Part shown: positions 50,219-59,252 of the stretch, piece after piece | Layout of the letters: each line of letters begins with the position of its first letter | Numbering within the stretch: the first letter of the stretch is position 1 | Assembly: GCF_004745825.1 (NCBI RefSeq) | Contig: NZ_SRLA01000001.1 | Span: 1,054,001-1,118,000, forward strand | Reading direction: 5' to 3' | Source: Hymenobacter fodinae | GTDB lineage: Bacteria > Bacteroidota > Bacteroidia > Cytophagales > Hymenobacteraceae | Length of the DNA: 64,000 nt | The notes under the pieces: model-generated | What the model was told of the DNA's origin: nothing | The model's input: the letters and a program-made list of their open reading frames with translations, nothing else | The model's database searches: none | Program-made: the position numbers and the translations under genes

Positions 50219-50941
50219 TTATTTACCTACGTTATCGCCGTTGATGGTTTCGGTGATAAAGGGCTGGGCCAGTGTCAGCACCTCCGATACCGAACGGCGC
50301 ACATCTAAGCCGTTAGCGTCTACCACGTCGCTGCCCGAGAAACTGCCGGGCGTAATCAGGTCGCGGATATAGGCCGCGTGGCGTGCTTCTACCGACACAA
50401 TCTTGCCAGCAATCAGCAGGTAAGTAGAATTCTGAATCAGAGAACCGGCGCCATTATAAGCCGATACACCCAAGTCTTCGAAGGTACGAGCGGTGCTCAG
50501 TACCGACGTGCGGTCTGAGAAGTTGATATTATCAAACTTCGGAGTGAGCGAGCCGATAATTTGCGTAGGAGCCGCCGCTGTAATAGCTGCCTTGAAGAAG
50601 TCGCGGTGAATGGCTTCGTGCTGCGCAATAGCGGTAAGGGCAGTGCGCTCATCGGTTGTCATTCCGGAGAAAGGCGAGGCTACCACTCGGGCATAGAAAG
50701 CAGCTTCTAGTTGTTCCAGAGCGTAAGCGTAGTTTAGAACACCTACGTCGCCGGAGCCTAAGCTAACAGCACCAGGTTGCGTGCCATTGTTATCGTCATC
50801 GTCATCGCAGCCAGAAAGCAGCAGTGCCGTAGCACCGGCCGTAGCACCAGCGTACATGAAAAAGGAGCGGCGCTTGATTGGCGTGTAAAGCGGCTTGGCG
50901 AATTCCGCGTCGTCTCCACCTGATTTGGTGATGTTAGACAT
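50219..50941 (-). CDS. Ferritin-like Tat lipoprotein, type A copy 1
   Basis: 240 residues, first gene of the upstream pair. Tat lipoprotein signal: IKRRSFFMYAGATAG, then LLLSGC with Cys45, then five or more Asp residues. Core: YALEQLEAAFYARVV, AIAQHEAIHRDFFKAA, TFEDLGVSAYNGAG and VSVEARHAAYIRDL. It is clearly paralogous to the type A copy 2 protein. The metal-binding layout suggests a non-haem di-iron or storage role outside the cytoplasm; no activity is established for this group. Confidence 0.87.
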   Translation of the reverse strand: MSNITKSGGDDAEFAKPLYTPIKRRSFFMYAGATAGATALLLSGCDDDDDNNGTQPGAVSLGSGDVGVLNYAYALEQLEAAFYARVVASPFSGMTTDERTALTAIAQHEAIHRDFFKAAITAAAPTQIIGSLTPKFDNINFSDRTSVLSTARTFEDLGVSAYNGAGSLIQNSTYLLIAGKIVSVEARHAAYIRDLITPGSFSGSDVVDANGLDVRRSVSEVLTLAQPFITETINGDNVGK

Positions 50942-50992
50942 AGGAAAGGGGAAATTTGGAGTGAGAAAAAAGTAAGGGCAATATTCTTCCAG

Positions 50993-51016
50993 GCCGCTGT
51001 GTAGCGGCTTTTTTTG
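50993..51016 (+). terminator. Plus-oriented hairpin with T run in the divergent ferritin/batD gap
   Basis: GCCGCT-GTGT-AGCGGC followed by T7 on the plus strand. No gene on the plus strand ends upstream. On the minus strand it lies in the leader of the ferritin operon, so it may be a leader structure or an antisense terminator. Confidence 0.55.
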
Positions 51017-51161
51017 GATTTAAGCAAGTGCTTTAGGGGATTCTGATTGGAGGTACGCGAGCCCGCGAAAAGCGGATTGCGAAAGGCCAAAATCTTATAA
51101 CAACACTTTTCTGCCCGTTTGTAAGCACAGCAGTAAAAGTGGCCACTGCCAGGGATTTACG

Positions 51162-51169
51162 TAGATTTG
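51162..51169 (+). promoter_or_regulatory. Probable -7 box for batD
   Basis: TAGATTTG matches TAnnTTTG, 25 bases before ATG 51194. It overlaps a possible upstream TTG start and therefore favours ATG 51194. Confidence 0.45.
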
Positions 51170-51193
51170 ACTCTTTCTCAATGCGTGCTGCTC

Positions 51194-52675
51194 ATGCAGA
51201 TTTTATTTCGCCTGACTCTGCTCATACTGCTGTTGTTTTTGGGGGCGCTGCCTACCATGGCACAATCGGCTCCACCTCGTGCCGAAGCAGAGATAGTGCT
51301 AGGGCCCTCCGCCTTTACCATCAGTGAGTACTTTACCATCAGCTTCCAACTGCGGGGTGCACCACTAGAGCGCTACTCTCCGTTCCCCGAACTAGAAGGG
51401 TTTAAGAAAAGCGGGAAGTCTAGTACCACCACTACTCGCATCGTGAATGGCGCACGCTCTACGGAGCTGACCATTACCCAGCGTTACGCCGCTTATGCGG
51501 AAGGTGAGTTCGAAGTGAAGCCCTTCACCATGACCATCAACGGCCTTACGGTGCGCTCAGCAGGCACTACGCTGAATGTAGGCCCCCAGGTCACTGCCCC
51601 CGCCGGACCACCCGGCAGTGCCGCTCCGCCCGCCATAGGCCTACTAGATCAGCTTTTTGGCAAGCCTAAGCCCCAGGATTTTGTGGAGCCCAAAGACCAA
51701 GCTTTTCTGGCCTTGGTGCCCGACAAAACGCGGGCCTACGTGGGCGAAGGCGTGCATATCGGGCTCTACTTCTACCTCACCCCCCAAGACCAGGGCGTGC
51801 TGGATTTCTACAACTTTGCTGACCAACTGCAGACTATTATTCGGCTGTTGCGGCAGCGCACGGTGTGGGAAGAGACATTTGACGAGCAGGAGATAGTGCC
51901 CGAAAACGTGCAGGTAGGGGGTAAGCCATTCTTGCGCTACCGGCTGTATGAGGCACAGCTGTATCCGCTGAATGCTCAGCCACTCACCTTCCCGGTAGTG
52001 CCGCTGCGCATGGTGAAGTACCGAGTGGCCAAGAAGCCCGAGCCGGGCCTAGATAACCGGATGGAGGGCTACAAAACCTACTTCACGGCGCCGGTTACCA
52101 TTGCAGTGCTGCCCCTGCCGCCGCACCCCCTTCGCGACGAGGTGCCCGTGGGCGACTACCGCCTGCGCGAAGCCATTAGCCGCACGTCGTTTCGCACGGG
52201 TCAAACATTTGCGTACTCCTTTGTGGTAGAAGGAGAGGGCAATTTATCGGCCCTGAATATGCCCGCAGTAGCGCCGCCCCCTGGCCTAGAAGTGTATGGC
52301 CCCGATGTAGAACAGAGCACCACCCGCCAAGGTGGGCGGGTAGGCGGGCGCAAAAGCTTCCGATATCGATTGGTAGCCCGGAAGCCGGGGGCGTTGCCGT
52401 TTGATAGTTTGTTTGCGCTGGTGGTGTTTAACCCTACTACCGCGAAGTACGACACGTTGCGCTCTGATTTGCGCCCGTTGGTGCAGGGGCCAGTGCAAGA
52501 GGCGCAGCAGGTGCGCACTGACCCCACCGACCCTTTCTATCAGGAAGCCCTGCGTGACGCCGACAACACGCCCCAGAAAATAACGGTTTACCAGGATGTA
52601 CGCCGCTATGCCAACGTGCTGTTGCTGGTGTTGCTGGCCGGCGCTGCGGTGGGCTGGTGGCGAGCCAACAGGTAA
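51194..52675 (+). CDS. batD: BatD-family protein (aerotolerance locus)
   Basis: 493 residues. The start at ATG 51194 gives a clean signal peptide (LTLLILLLFLGALPTMAQ). The body is made of beta-sandwich repeats with the BatD pattern: ISEYFTISFQLRG, FEVKPFTMTINGL, and the later FSYSFVVEGEGNL-like segment (here FAYSFVVEGEGNLSAL). A C-terminal membrane helix (VLLLVLLAGAAVGWW) anchors it. In Bacteroides the Bat proteins are linked to oxygen tolerance. Other bat genes are not adjacent here. Confidence 0.88.
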   Translation: MQILFRLTLLILLLFLGALPTMAQSAPPRAEAEIVLGPSAFTISEYFTISFQLRGAPLERYSPFPELEGFKKSGKSSTTTTRIVNGARSTELTITQRYAAYAEGEFEVKPFTMTINGLTVRSAGTTLNVGPQVTAPAGPPGSAAPPAIGLLDQLFGKPKPQDFVEPKDQAFLALVPDKTRAYVGEGVHIGLYFYLTPQDQGVLDFYNFADQLQTIIRLLRQRTVWEETFDEQEIVPENVQVGGKPFLRYRLYEAQLYPLNAQPLTFPVVPLRMVKYRVAKKPEPGLDNRMEGYKTYFTAPVTIAVLPLPPHPLRDEVPVGDYRLREAISRTSFRTGQTFAYSFVVEGEGNLSALNMPAVAPPPGLEVYGPDVEQSTTRQGGRVGGRKSFRYRLVARKPGALPFDSLFALVVFNPTTAKYDTLRSDLRPLVQGPVQEAQQVRTDPTDPFYQEALRDADNTPQKITVYQDVRRYANVLLLVLLAGAAVGWWRANR

Positions 52676-52824
52676 TGTAGCGAGCGAGGAGAAGCGGGAA
52701 AAATGCGGTCTTGCCCGAACCCGCTATACCTTTACGGTAGCGGCCAGCCTACTTTGCGCCGCTAACACCCCCTACTAGGTGGTCTCTAGGCCACTTCATT
52801 CCTTCACCTTTTTAGCCCTGCACC

Positions 52825-53904
52825 ATGTCTAATACCTTCGGCACCTTGTTTCGCATTACCACATTTGGCGAGTCGCACGGGCCGGGCATTGGGGTGGTAA
52901 TTGATGGGTGTCCGGCGGGGCTGGCGGTGGAGGTAGCTGATATTCAGGCGGCCCTAGATCGGCGCCGGCCCGGGCAAAGCGACCTGACCACTCCCCGCAA
53001 GGAAGCCGACCAAGTGGAGGTGCTGTCGGGTATCTTTCAGGGCTACACCACTGGCACGCCCATTGGGCTGTTCATTCGCAATCAGGACCAGGCTAGCCAC
53101 GACTATTCGCACATTGAGCACGCCTACCGGCCTTCGCACGCCGACTATACCTACGACCAGAAGTACGGCCGCCGCGACTACCGGGGCGGCGGGCGCAGCT
53201 CTGCCCGCGAAACCGCAGCGCGGGTAGCCGCCGGAGCCGTCGCTCAGAAGTTGCTGGAGCAGCACGGTATCCAGGTTAGCAGCTATGTGTCGCAGGTGGG
53301 GGCCGTGCAGGTGCCCGTGGGTTACGAGGCCCTCGATCTGAACTTGATTGAGTCAAATCCTGTGCGTTGTCCGCATCCAGAAACGGCTGAGCGCATGGCC
53401 GAGCTGATTCGGCAGACTCGTGACCGGCACGATACGGTGGGCGGCGTGGTAACGGGCGTAGCCAAAGGAGTGCCTGTTGGGCTGGGTGAGCCGGTGTTTG
53501 ACCGGCTGCACGCTGAGCTAGGCCACGCCATGCTGAGTATTAATGCCGTAAAGGGCTTTGAGTACGGGTCGGGCTTTAGCGGGGTGTTGCTCTTTGGCTC
53601 TGAGCACAATGATGAGTTTTACCGCGACGAGGCCGACCAGGTGCGAACCCGTACCAACCACTCAGGCGGCATTCAGGGCGGCATCAGCAATGGGCAGGAT
53701 ATCTACTTCCGGGTAGCCTTCAAGCCCGTTGCCACTATTCTGCAGCCCCAGAAAACGCTCAACAACCAGGGCGAAGAAATTACGCTGGCCGGCAAAGGCC
53801 GCCACGACCCCTGCGTGCTACCCCGCGCCGTCCCCATTGTGGATGCCATGACCAACCTCGTACTGGCCGATATGCTGCTGCGTGCCCGCAGTAACAAAGC
53901 GTAA
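52825..53904 (+). CDS. aroC: Chorismate synthase
   Basis: AroC eliminates phosphate from EPSP to give chorismate, the last shared step of aromatic amino acid synthesis; it needs reduced FMN. The 359-residue product has all signatures: [20 protein letters not shown] near the start, [24 protein letters not shown], and the late [18 protein letters not shown]. Normal length. It stands alone, with the rest of the shikimate genes not in this window. Confidence 0.97.
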   Translation: MSNTFGTLFRITTFGESHGPGIGVVIDGCPAGLAVEVADIQAALDRRRPGQSDLTTPRKEADQVEVLSGIFQGYTTGTPIGLFIRNQDQASHDYSHIEHAYRPSHADYTYDQKYGRRDYRGGGRSSARETAARVAAGAVAQKLLEQHGIQVSSYVSQVGAVQVPVGYEALDLNLIESNPVRCPHPETAERMAELIRQTRDRHDTVGGVVTGVAKGVPVGLGEPVFDRLHAELGHAMLSINAVKGFEYGSGFSGVLLFGSEHNDEFYRDEADQVRTRTNHSGGIQGGISNGQDIYFRVAFKPVATILQPQKTLNNQGEEITLAGKGRHDPCVLPRAVPIVDAMTNLVLADMLLRARSNKA

Positions 53905-53969
53905 GTTTTAATAATGAGGAGATGAGGGAAGTAAGAAAATGGCCGAGGTCATTTCCCTACTTGCTTCCC

Positions 53970-55340
53970 TCACTGCTTATGCGCTTCCACCGCCGCTGGA
54001 GCTGGCAAAATCCAGGGGGCGGGGGCTAGGGTACGAGATTGAGCCGCTAAATCAAGGGAAGGAGAAACCAGCGGGCAGGGCGGACGACGGTTCAGCTGCA
54101 GATAGGAATCGGCGTACACCTGTACCGGGCCTAGGCCACGTTGCCGGTACTCCTCGGCCAGAAAGTGAGCGAACTGAATAATCAGATCGGGCTGGGCAGC
54201 TAGCTTGTTGCACTGACGCGGCGTGAGGTAGGTACTGGGAGCTATTACCTGAGTGCGCCCATCGGGCAACACCACCCGAAAACTGATCTGACCCGACTTG
54301 CTACGCAGCATCATATGCCAGGCAAAATGATGACCCTCCTCGGTCCAGTGCACGTCGCCGGGGTACAGCAAAGACCGCAGCGGCACCAGCAGCTGAACTG
54401 CCGCATATAGGCCTAGGCCACTTAACAACAGCCCCGCGTGCCGAGGAATAGCTAAGCGGTTGGGAGACCAATGCACTGCTGCAACGGGCACGCGTGCGCT
54501 CAGCCAGCGGCGCAGGCCGCGCACCCGCCTAGGCCAGTTGGGTGGAAAATACACGCAACCGGTCATCATCAAGGAAAACCACGGGAAAGTGCCCAGCCCG
54601 AAGATGATGACGTTGGAAAGATGAAATACCACGGCCACGACAAACATCCAGGGGCGAGTACGGCGCCAGAGCAACAAAGGCGCCGCCAGCAAATCGAAGG
54701 CCAGGCCGGCGTAGCTCATCACCCAGGGCGTTAGCCAGTGGCCTAGCACGGGCCCCAGTATTGGGTAAGTAGCCTTGGGCGCTAGCCACACGCTAAGCGG
54801 ACGAGCCAGGAGCCAATCTGCATTAAGCTTGGCCAACCCTGCGTAGAAGTACACCACGCTCAGTTGGAAAATTAGCACGTAGCGCACCCAGGCCGGCACG
54901 GTAGCGGAGGGTGCTACCCGACCGGCGCGCGCATCGGTAGAGGCAGCGCGATGGGCGGGTAGTACACAGAGCCAGGCTGCCAGCAGGCAATAAAGGTACA
55001 GGTGGTTGATGTAGCGCGTTTGCTCGGCCAGAAACAACAACGTGTAGCAGATCGTCAGCAGAAAGGCATTGAGGCGGTAGCGCCACCCAGCTGCCACGGC
55101 TATGCCCGCCGCTACTGCCCCTGCGTGCAGGCCTATACCTACGGCCGGCGGCCAGTGAGGTAGCCAATCAAACCACAGATACGAGAAGTGAAATTTGGGC
55201 TGAGTATATTCTTTGTAATAGCCCAGCGCCAAGCTGCCTGCCATTTCCAGCGCCAATAGTACGCCCGTGCCCACTCTGAAGACTACCAGCCAAGCAATAT
55301 CTATGGGGCGAAACAAGGCAGCAAGTAAACGGTGGGGCAT
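53970..55340 (-). CDS. HTTM-domain membrane protein, gamma-carboxylase-like
   Basis: 456 residues. An HTTM (horizontally transferred transmembrane) domain fills residues 5-290, with about eight helices: DIAWLVVFRVGTGVLLALEM, TRYINHLYLYCLLAAWLC, and the highly conserved VVYFYAGLAKLNADWL. The C-terminal 150 residues are soluble (VHWTEEGHHFAWHMMLRSK, and TYLTPRQCNKLA). This is the layout of vitamin K-dependent gamma-carboxylase homologues. Bacterial members have no proven reaction, so no activity is claimed. Confidence 0.88.
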   Translation of the reverse strand: MPHRLLAALFRPIDIAWLVVFRVGTGVLLALEMAGSLALGYYKEYTQPKFHFSYLWFDWLPHWPPAVGIGLHAGAVAAGIAVAAGWRYRLNAFLLTICYTLLFLAEQTRYINHLYLYCLLAAWLCVLPAHRAASTDARAGRVAPSATVPAWVRYVLIFQLSVVYFYAGLAKLNADWLLARPLSVWLAPKATYPILGPVLGHWLTPWVMSYAGLAFDLLAAPLLLWRRTRPWMFVVAVVFHLSNVIIFGLGTFPWFSLMMTGCVYFPPNWPRRVRGLRRWLSARVPVAAVHWSPNRLAIPRHAGLLLSGLGLYAAVQLLVPLRSLLYPGDVHWTEEGHHFAWHMMLRSKSGQISFRVVLPDGRTQVIAPSTYLTPRQCNKLAAQPDLIIQFAHFLAEEYRQRGLGPVQVYADSYLQLNRRPPCPLVSPSLDLAAQSRTLAPAPWILPAPAAVEAHKQ

Positions 55341-55409
55341 GGCAGCGGGCTTTGCTTAGCCTACGTACCGCCAGGGGGAAAGAGTTTGCGCCCGGTTGAC
55401 TTTGAATCA

Positions 55410-56780
55410 TCAAGCCAACAACAGCCAAATGCTGACTATGGCCAGCACAGGCAGTAAATACGGAACAGCATAGCGCCCGATGTAGCCAAAGAAACTCGGC
55501 ATGGGTACGCCCTCCTTCTCAGCAATGGAGCGCACCAAAAAATTAGGGCCGTTGCCAATGTACGTTAGTGCGCCAAACAGCACGGCTCCGCTGCTAATGG
55601 CCCGCAGCAGAGGCATAGTGTCCGCACCCTCGGCAAATTGCTGCACGGCCGCAGCACTAGTAAAGGGGAGGTCGTGTCCGGCCATGCTCAAGCTCACAAA
55701 AGAGGCGTAGGTGGGCGCATTGTCGAGGAAGGCGGAGAGGATGCCCGTCAGCCAATACAGGGAAGTAGGTGTGAGGCTCTCCGTTACGGCGGGCTTAGAG
55801 GCAATAGATGCGGCCGTTTGCAGGGCCGGAACCATAGTCAGGAAGATGCCGAAGAACAGAAACGCTACTTCCAGAATAGGCGCGAAGTTGAAATGGTTGG
55901 CCGACAGCGCTTGGCGCGAAGCCGTACGGTAGCAGCCCCAGGCGGCTAGCAACTGCAGGACTTCGCGCACAAAAGAAATGCGCGTTTCTCCAAGAGAAAG
56001 GGCGGGCAGCCAGGGCACCCGGGCCGGGTCGAGAAATACAGCCCCTAGCACCACTAGCAGCCAAAGTAGGTTGTAACGGCCGTGAAAGTCGTAGAGCGGT
56101 AGGCCACCCTCTCGGCGGGCGCGGCGCTGCTCGCTCCGCGAAAGAGGGGCGGGGAAGGGGGTGCGCCGGTCACGCAGCCAGAAGAGCAGCAACAGTAGGC
56201 TAGTAGTGAGCAGCCACGGAAACAGAAGGTGCCACGACGTCCAGAAAAACGGCACCCCGCGCAGAAACCCAATGAACAATGGTGGGTCGCCGAGGGGAGT
56301 GAGCAGGCCCCCGGCGTTACTGACCAGAAAAATGAAAAACACAATATGGTAGGGCCTCACCCGCTTATCGTTGAGCCGGATAAGGGGACGAATGAGCAGC
56401 AGCGAGGCGCCCGTAGTGCCGATAAGCGAGGCCAGGACAGCACCAATGGCCAGCAGGAGCACATTGCGGCGGGGCGTGCCGGCCAGGTTTATATTGAGGT
56501 ACATGGTGCCGCCTACCACAAACAGCGCCGTCAGCAACGTCACAAAGGAGAAGTATTCGGCCAGCGTTTCTGCGGCCGTGTGCCAGTCGTGCAGTACCAA
56601 CCCGTAATAGAGTAGCATGAGCCCTCCTAGGCCGACTGCCACATAGGCGTATCGTTTCTCCCAGAATTCGGGGAATAGTAGCGGCCCCACGGCAATAAGT
56701 CCGAGCAAGGTGAAGAAGGGCAACAGCAACGGCCACGGGGGCGCAGTAGCAGCAGTGAGAAGCAGGGCAGAAAGAACCAT
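55410..56780 (-). CDS. NhaD/ArsB-type sodium:proton antiporter
   Basis: 456 residues, start ATG 56780. About 11-12 membrane segments of the ion-transporter superfamily. Conserved segments include NINLAGTPRRNVLLLAIGAVLASLIGTTGASLLL, split here as NINLAGTPRRN and LIGTTGASLLLIRPLI, then FFIFLVSNAGGLLTPLGDPP and FLDNAPTYASF. The NAGG and DNAP motifs are typical of NhaD and related CitM/ArsB carriers. Probable Na+/H+ exchange, but another anion or cation cannot be excluded. Ends 69 bases before the HTTM gene on the same strand. Confidence 0.87.
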   Translation of the reverse strand: MVLSALLLTAATAPPWPLLLPFFTLLGLIAVGPLLFPEFWEKRYAYVAVGLGGLMLLYYGLVLHDWHTAAETLAEYFSFVTLLTALFVVGGTMYLNINLAGTPRRNVLLLAIGAVLASLIGTTGASLLLIRPLIRLNDKRVRPYHIVFFIFLVSNAGGLLTPLGDPPLFIGFLRGVPFFWTSWHLLFPWLLTTSLLLLLFWLRDRRTPFPAPLSRSEQRRARREGGLPLYDFHGRYNLLWLLVVLGAVFLDPARVPWLPALSLGETRISFVREVLQLLAAWGCYRTASRQALSANHFNFAPILEVAFLFFGIFLTMVPALQTAASIASKPAVTESLTPTSLYWLTGILSAFLDNAPTYASFVSLSMAGHDLPFTSAAAVQQFAEGADTMPLLRAISSGAVLFGALTYIGNGPNFLVRSIAEKEGVPMPSFFGYIGRYAVPYLLPVLAIVSIWLLLA

Positions 56781-56921
56781 AGGCAAGCGGCAAAGGTAGC
56801 CACCTCCTGAAACTGATTTTTTTGCGGGGTAGTTATAGCTATGGTTCTATACTCTAGGCCTGGTAGGCGGCTCCTGCTTGCTTATCTTGTGAGCAGCCGT
56901 CTGTAGCTGCGCATACTTGCG

Positions 56922-56929
56922 TACTTTTG
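56922..56929 (+). promoter_or_regulatory. Probable -7 box for nfu
   Basis: TACTTTTG matches TAnnTTTG, about 90 bases before ATG 57018, leaving a leader of roughly 80 bases. Confidence 0.5.
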
Positions 56930-57017
56930 TAACTTCTGCCGCCCCGCGCGGTTGTACCTACCAGCCCGGCAGTGCTGCCGGCTGCTTTTCTCCCGCTTGT
57001 CTCCAAGTCTTTCAAAC

Positions 57018-57650
57018 ATGGCTGAACAACTCACTGCCCCCGCTGCTCCGGTTTCTATCTACGCCGAAGCCAGCCCCAACCCTGAATCCATGAAGTTTGT
57101 GCTCAACACCCAGTTCCTGACGGACGGGGTGAGCGTAGACTATCCTAACGCGGAAGCTGCCGCCAACTCACCCTTGGCCCAGGAGCTGTTTCAGTTCGAT
57201 TACGTAAGCCGCGTATTCATTGCCCAGAACTTTGTAACTATTACCAAAGGCACCGACCACCAGTGGGCTCAGCTCATTCCCGAGCTGCGCACCTTCCTGA
57301 AGTCGTACGTAGAGGCCGGCGGCCCCATTTTCACCGTTGACCCCGCTGCTGAGCAGCACGCTGCCCAACAGGCCGCTGCTACTGGCAACTCTTCGGAGGT
57401 TGACCAGCAGACTAGCCAGAAGATCATCGACTTGCTCGAGAACTACGTGCGCCCCGCCGTAGAGCAAGACGGTGGCAACATCACCTTCAAGAGCTACCAA
57501 GACGGCATCGTAACCGTGAACCTGCAAGGCTCGTGCTCGGGCTGCCCCTCGGCTACCGTAACGCTTAAGTCAGGTATCGAGAACCTGCTCAAGCGTATGG
57601 TACCCGAAGTAAAAGAAGTTGTAGCCGAAGGCGTAACCGCTTCCTTCTAA
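57018..57650 (+). CDS. Nfu/NifU-type iron-sulfur cluster scaffold
   Basis: 210 residues from ATG 57018. The N-terminal Nfu domain has EASPNPESMKFVLNTQFL (about 15-32). The C-terminal NifU domain begins near residue 135 (IDLLENYVRPAVEQDGGNI) and carries the cluster-binding CxxC in LQGSCSGCPSATVTLK. Such proteins bind and pass on 4Fe-4S clusters. An open frame from 56952 adds residues of no family match. Monocistronic. Confidence 0.95.
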   Translation: MAEQLTAPAAPVSIYAEASPNPESMKFVLNTQFLTDGVSVDYPNAEAAANSPLAQELFQFDYVSRVFIAQNFVTITKGTDHQWAQLIPELRTFLKSYVEAGGPIFTVDPAAEQHAAQQAAATGNSSEVDQQTSQKIIDLLENYVRPAVEQDGGNITFKSYQDGIVTVNLQGSCSGCPSATVTLKSGIENLLKRMVPEVKEVVAEGVTASF

Positions 57651-57679
57651 GCTTCTGCACTGCCATATAATACCTAAAC

Positions 57680-57712
57680 AAAAAGCCCCGGCCATAACAG
57701 CCGGGGCTTTTT
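57680..57712. terminator. Bidirectional terminator
   Basis: AAAAAGCCCCGGC pairs with GCCGGGGCTTTTT. It lies between convergent nfu and the DUF5777 gene. Confidence 0.9.
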
Positions 57713-57736
57713 GCGTTTCAAGGTACTACTAGTGGC

Positions 57737-58648
57737 CTAGAGCTTGGGCTTAAGAGTGAAGTTGCGAGCTACGTTAAAGCCAAAGTAGATGTCGCCCTTA
57801 AAGAAGTCGCCGCTGGTGCGGGGCACGAAGAATGGCTCAATCATACCTCGGGAATTTGTGACGTGCAGCTGGAACACGTGGCCGCCCGTTTCAATATCGA
57901 GTCCGGCAGCCAGGGCATCGCGTAGGCCAGTAGCCCGTGAATTAGGCAGGCGGTAGTAGTACTCTAGAGTCAGCGCCAGCCGCTTGGTGAGCTTTTGGCG
58001 GCCAGCGAAACCCACGGCATACACATCGTTCTCATCAGACTCAGTGTCGACCAAATTTCGGTGTACCACCGTGGGGCTCACTTGCACGGAGAGGCCGGGC
58101 GAGAATTTACGGGCCACCAGGGCCTGCCAGGTGTACGTGAGGCGGCGCGGAAATGTGTGCTCGAAACCCTCGTTGGTGTAGCGCAGGCTGGTGAGGGCCG
58201 TAGCGCCCAACAAAGTTACGCTCACGGGCGCCGCGCCTAGGCCAGTGCTTTGGCGCAGGGCCCGATATTTCACGAAGCCATCAAACGTCTTTTCCAGGGA
58301 GCTGCGCCCAATACCCACCGCCAACCGATCGGTAATACCATACTCCAGCCCCAGCCTGATGGTGGCCTGGTCTAAGCCGAAAAAGTTGTAGGCGCCGCTA
58401 TTGAGAGTACCAAAGCGGTGCGAAATCAGGAAGATGAGCGTGCCGCCGCCCGGCGTTTCCACGGAGTGCCCATTGATAACTCGCGTACCTTTAAAGGTAG
58501 CCGTTACGGGTACTTGCCGGGCGCTATCGGGGTTCTGGCGCTCCAGGTCTTGCAGCAGGGTATCTTGCGCTAGGCCACTATGGGCGCAACACAACAGGCC
58601 TAGCCCGCCCACAAGGCGGCAGTAGGTGCTTGATGAAAGCATAGCCAT
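57737..58648 (-). CDS. DUF5777 beta-barrel protein
   Basis: 303 residues with a signal peptide (VGGLGLLCCAHSGLAQ). Matches DUF5777: VTATFKGTRVINGHSVE, then LIFLISHRFGTLN, FFGLDQATIRLGLEYGITD and a last strand VARNFTLKPKL. Predicted outer-membrane barrel. Fourth and last gene of the operon that starts at 60571, six bases after the YceI-like gene. Its family regularly appears next to YceI and cytochrome-like genes in Bacteroidota, with no proven function. The stop TAG lies in CTAGGCCACT. Confidence 0.88.
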   Translation of the reverse strand: MAMLSSSTYCRLVGGLGLLCCAHSGLAQDTLLQDLERQNPDSARQVPVTATFKGTRVINGHSVETPGGGTLIFLISHRFGTLNSGAYNFFGLDQATIRLGLEYGITDRLAVGIGRSSLEKTFDGFVKYRALRQSTGLGAAPVSVTLLGATALTSLRYTNEGFEHTFPRRLTYTWQALVARKFSPGLSVQVSPTVVHRNLVDTESDENDVYAVGFAGRQKLTKRLALTLEYYYRLPNSRATGLRDALAAGLDIETGGHVFQLHVTNSRGMIEPFFVPRTSGDFFKGDIYFGFNVARNFTLKPKL

Positions 58649-58654
58649 AGGGGG

Positions 58655-59245
58655 TTAAGGACGAGAAGCCATAGTTCGGAGAGCATCGGCGGTGAGGCGC
58701 ACTTTCACCTGCACGTTCTTGGCAATGTGGTCGCGCACCAAGGCCGGAATCTCAATCTTGTAGTCGGCCGGTGCCACGTTAAAGGTGGCCTGTACCAGCA
58801 GCTGCCCATTCTGCAACTGCAGGGTGCCCGGCACTTGCACGCGGCGCGTAACGCCATGAATGGTCAGGTCGCCTTCCGCCGTCACCGATTGTACCTTGGA
58901 GGCTGCCTCCCGTAGCTCGGGCAAATTCACTTGCAGCAACCGGCCGGAGAACGTAGCCTTAGGGTAACGCTCCGACTCCAAGTAGTTCTCATTGAAGTGC
59001 TCCTGCATGAGGCTGCGTTTGAACTCAAACGACCGGATGGGAATGCTGAAGGCTAGTTGGCCGGTTTGCAAATCCAGTAAGGCCGCCGTTTGCTGGCTGC
59101 GGGCCTCAATAGCTTCTAGGGGGCTAGAGGAGAAAAAGGAGGTAGTGCCCGTGCGGGTCTGGTAGCGGGTTTCTTGCGCCTGTGCCCAGTACGTGCCCAG
59201 TAGTAAGCCGCCCAGTAGGAAGGGCCGCAACATATGTCGTTTCAT
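58655..59245 (-). CDS. YceI-family periplasmic protein
   Basis: 196 residues, start ATG 59245 (an upstream ATG would add eight residues). Signal peptide (FLLGGLLLGTYWAQAQ) and a YceI lipocalin-like barrel: FSIPIRSFEFKRSLMQEHFNENYLES, split as IPIRSFEFKRS and HFNENYLESERYPKATF, then GDLTIHGVTRRVQVPG. YceI proteins bind polyisoprenoids such as quinones. Third gene of the operon, seven bases after the cytochrome-like gene. Confidence 0.92.
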   Translation of the reverse strand: MKRHMLRPFLLGGLLLGTYWAQAQETRYQTRTGTTSFFSSSPLEAIEARSQQTAALLDLQTGQLAFSIPIRSFEFKRSLMQEHFNENYLESERYPKATFSGRLLQVNLPELREAASKVQSVTAEGDLTIHGVTRRVQVPGTLQLQNGQLLVQATFNVAPADYKIEIPALVRDHIAKNVQVKVRLTADALRTMASRP

Positions 59246-59252
59246 AGGCGGG

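Noticed and set aside
50770-50810. Asp-codon repeat in the ferritin-like lipoprotein as a microsatellite
   Set aside because: The Asp run directly follows the lipobox Cys in both A-type proteins, so it is a normal lipoprotein linker.
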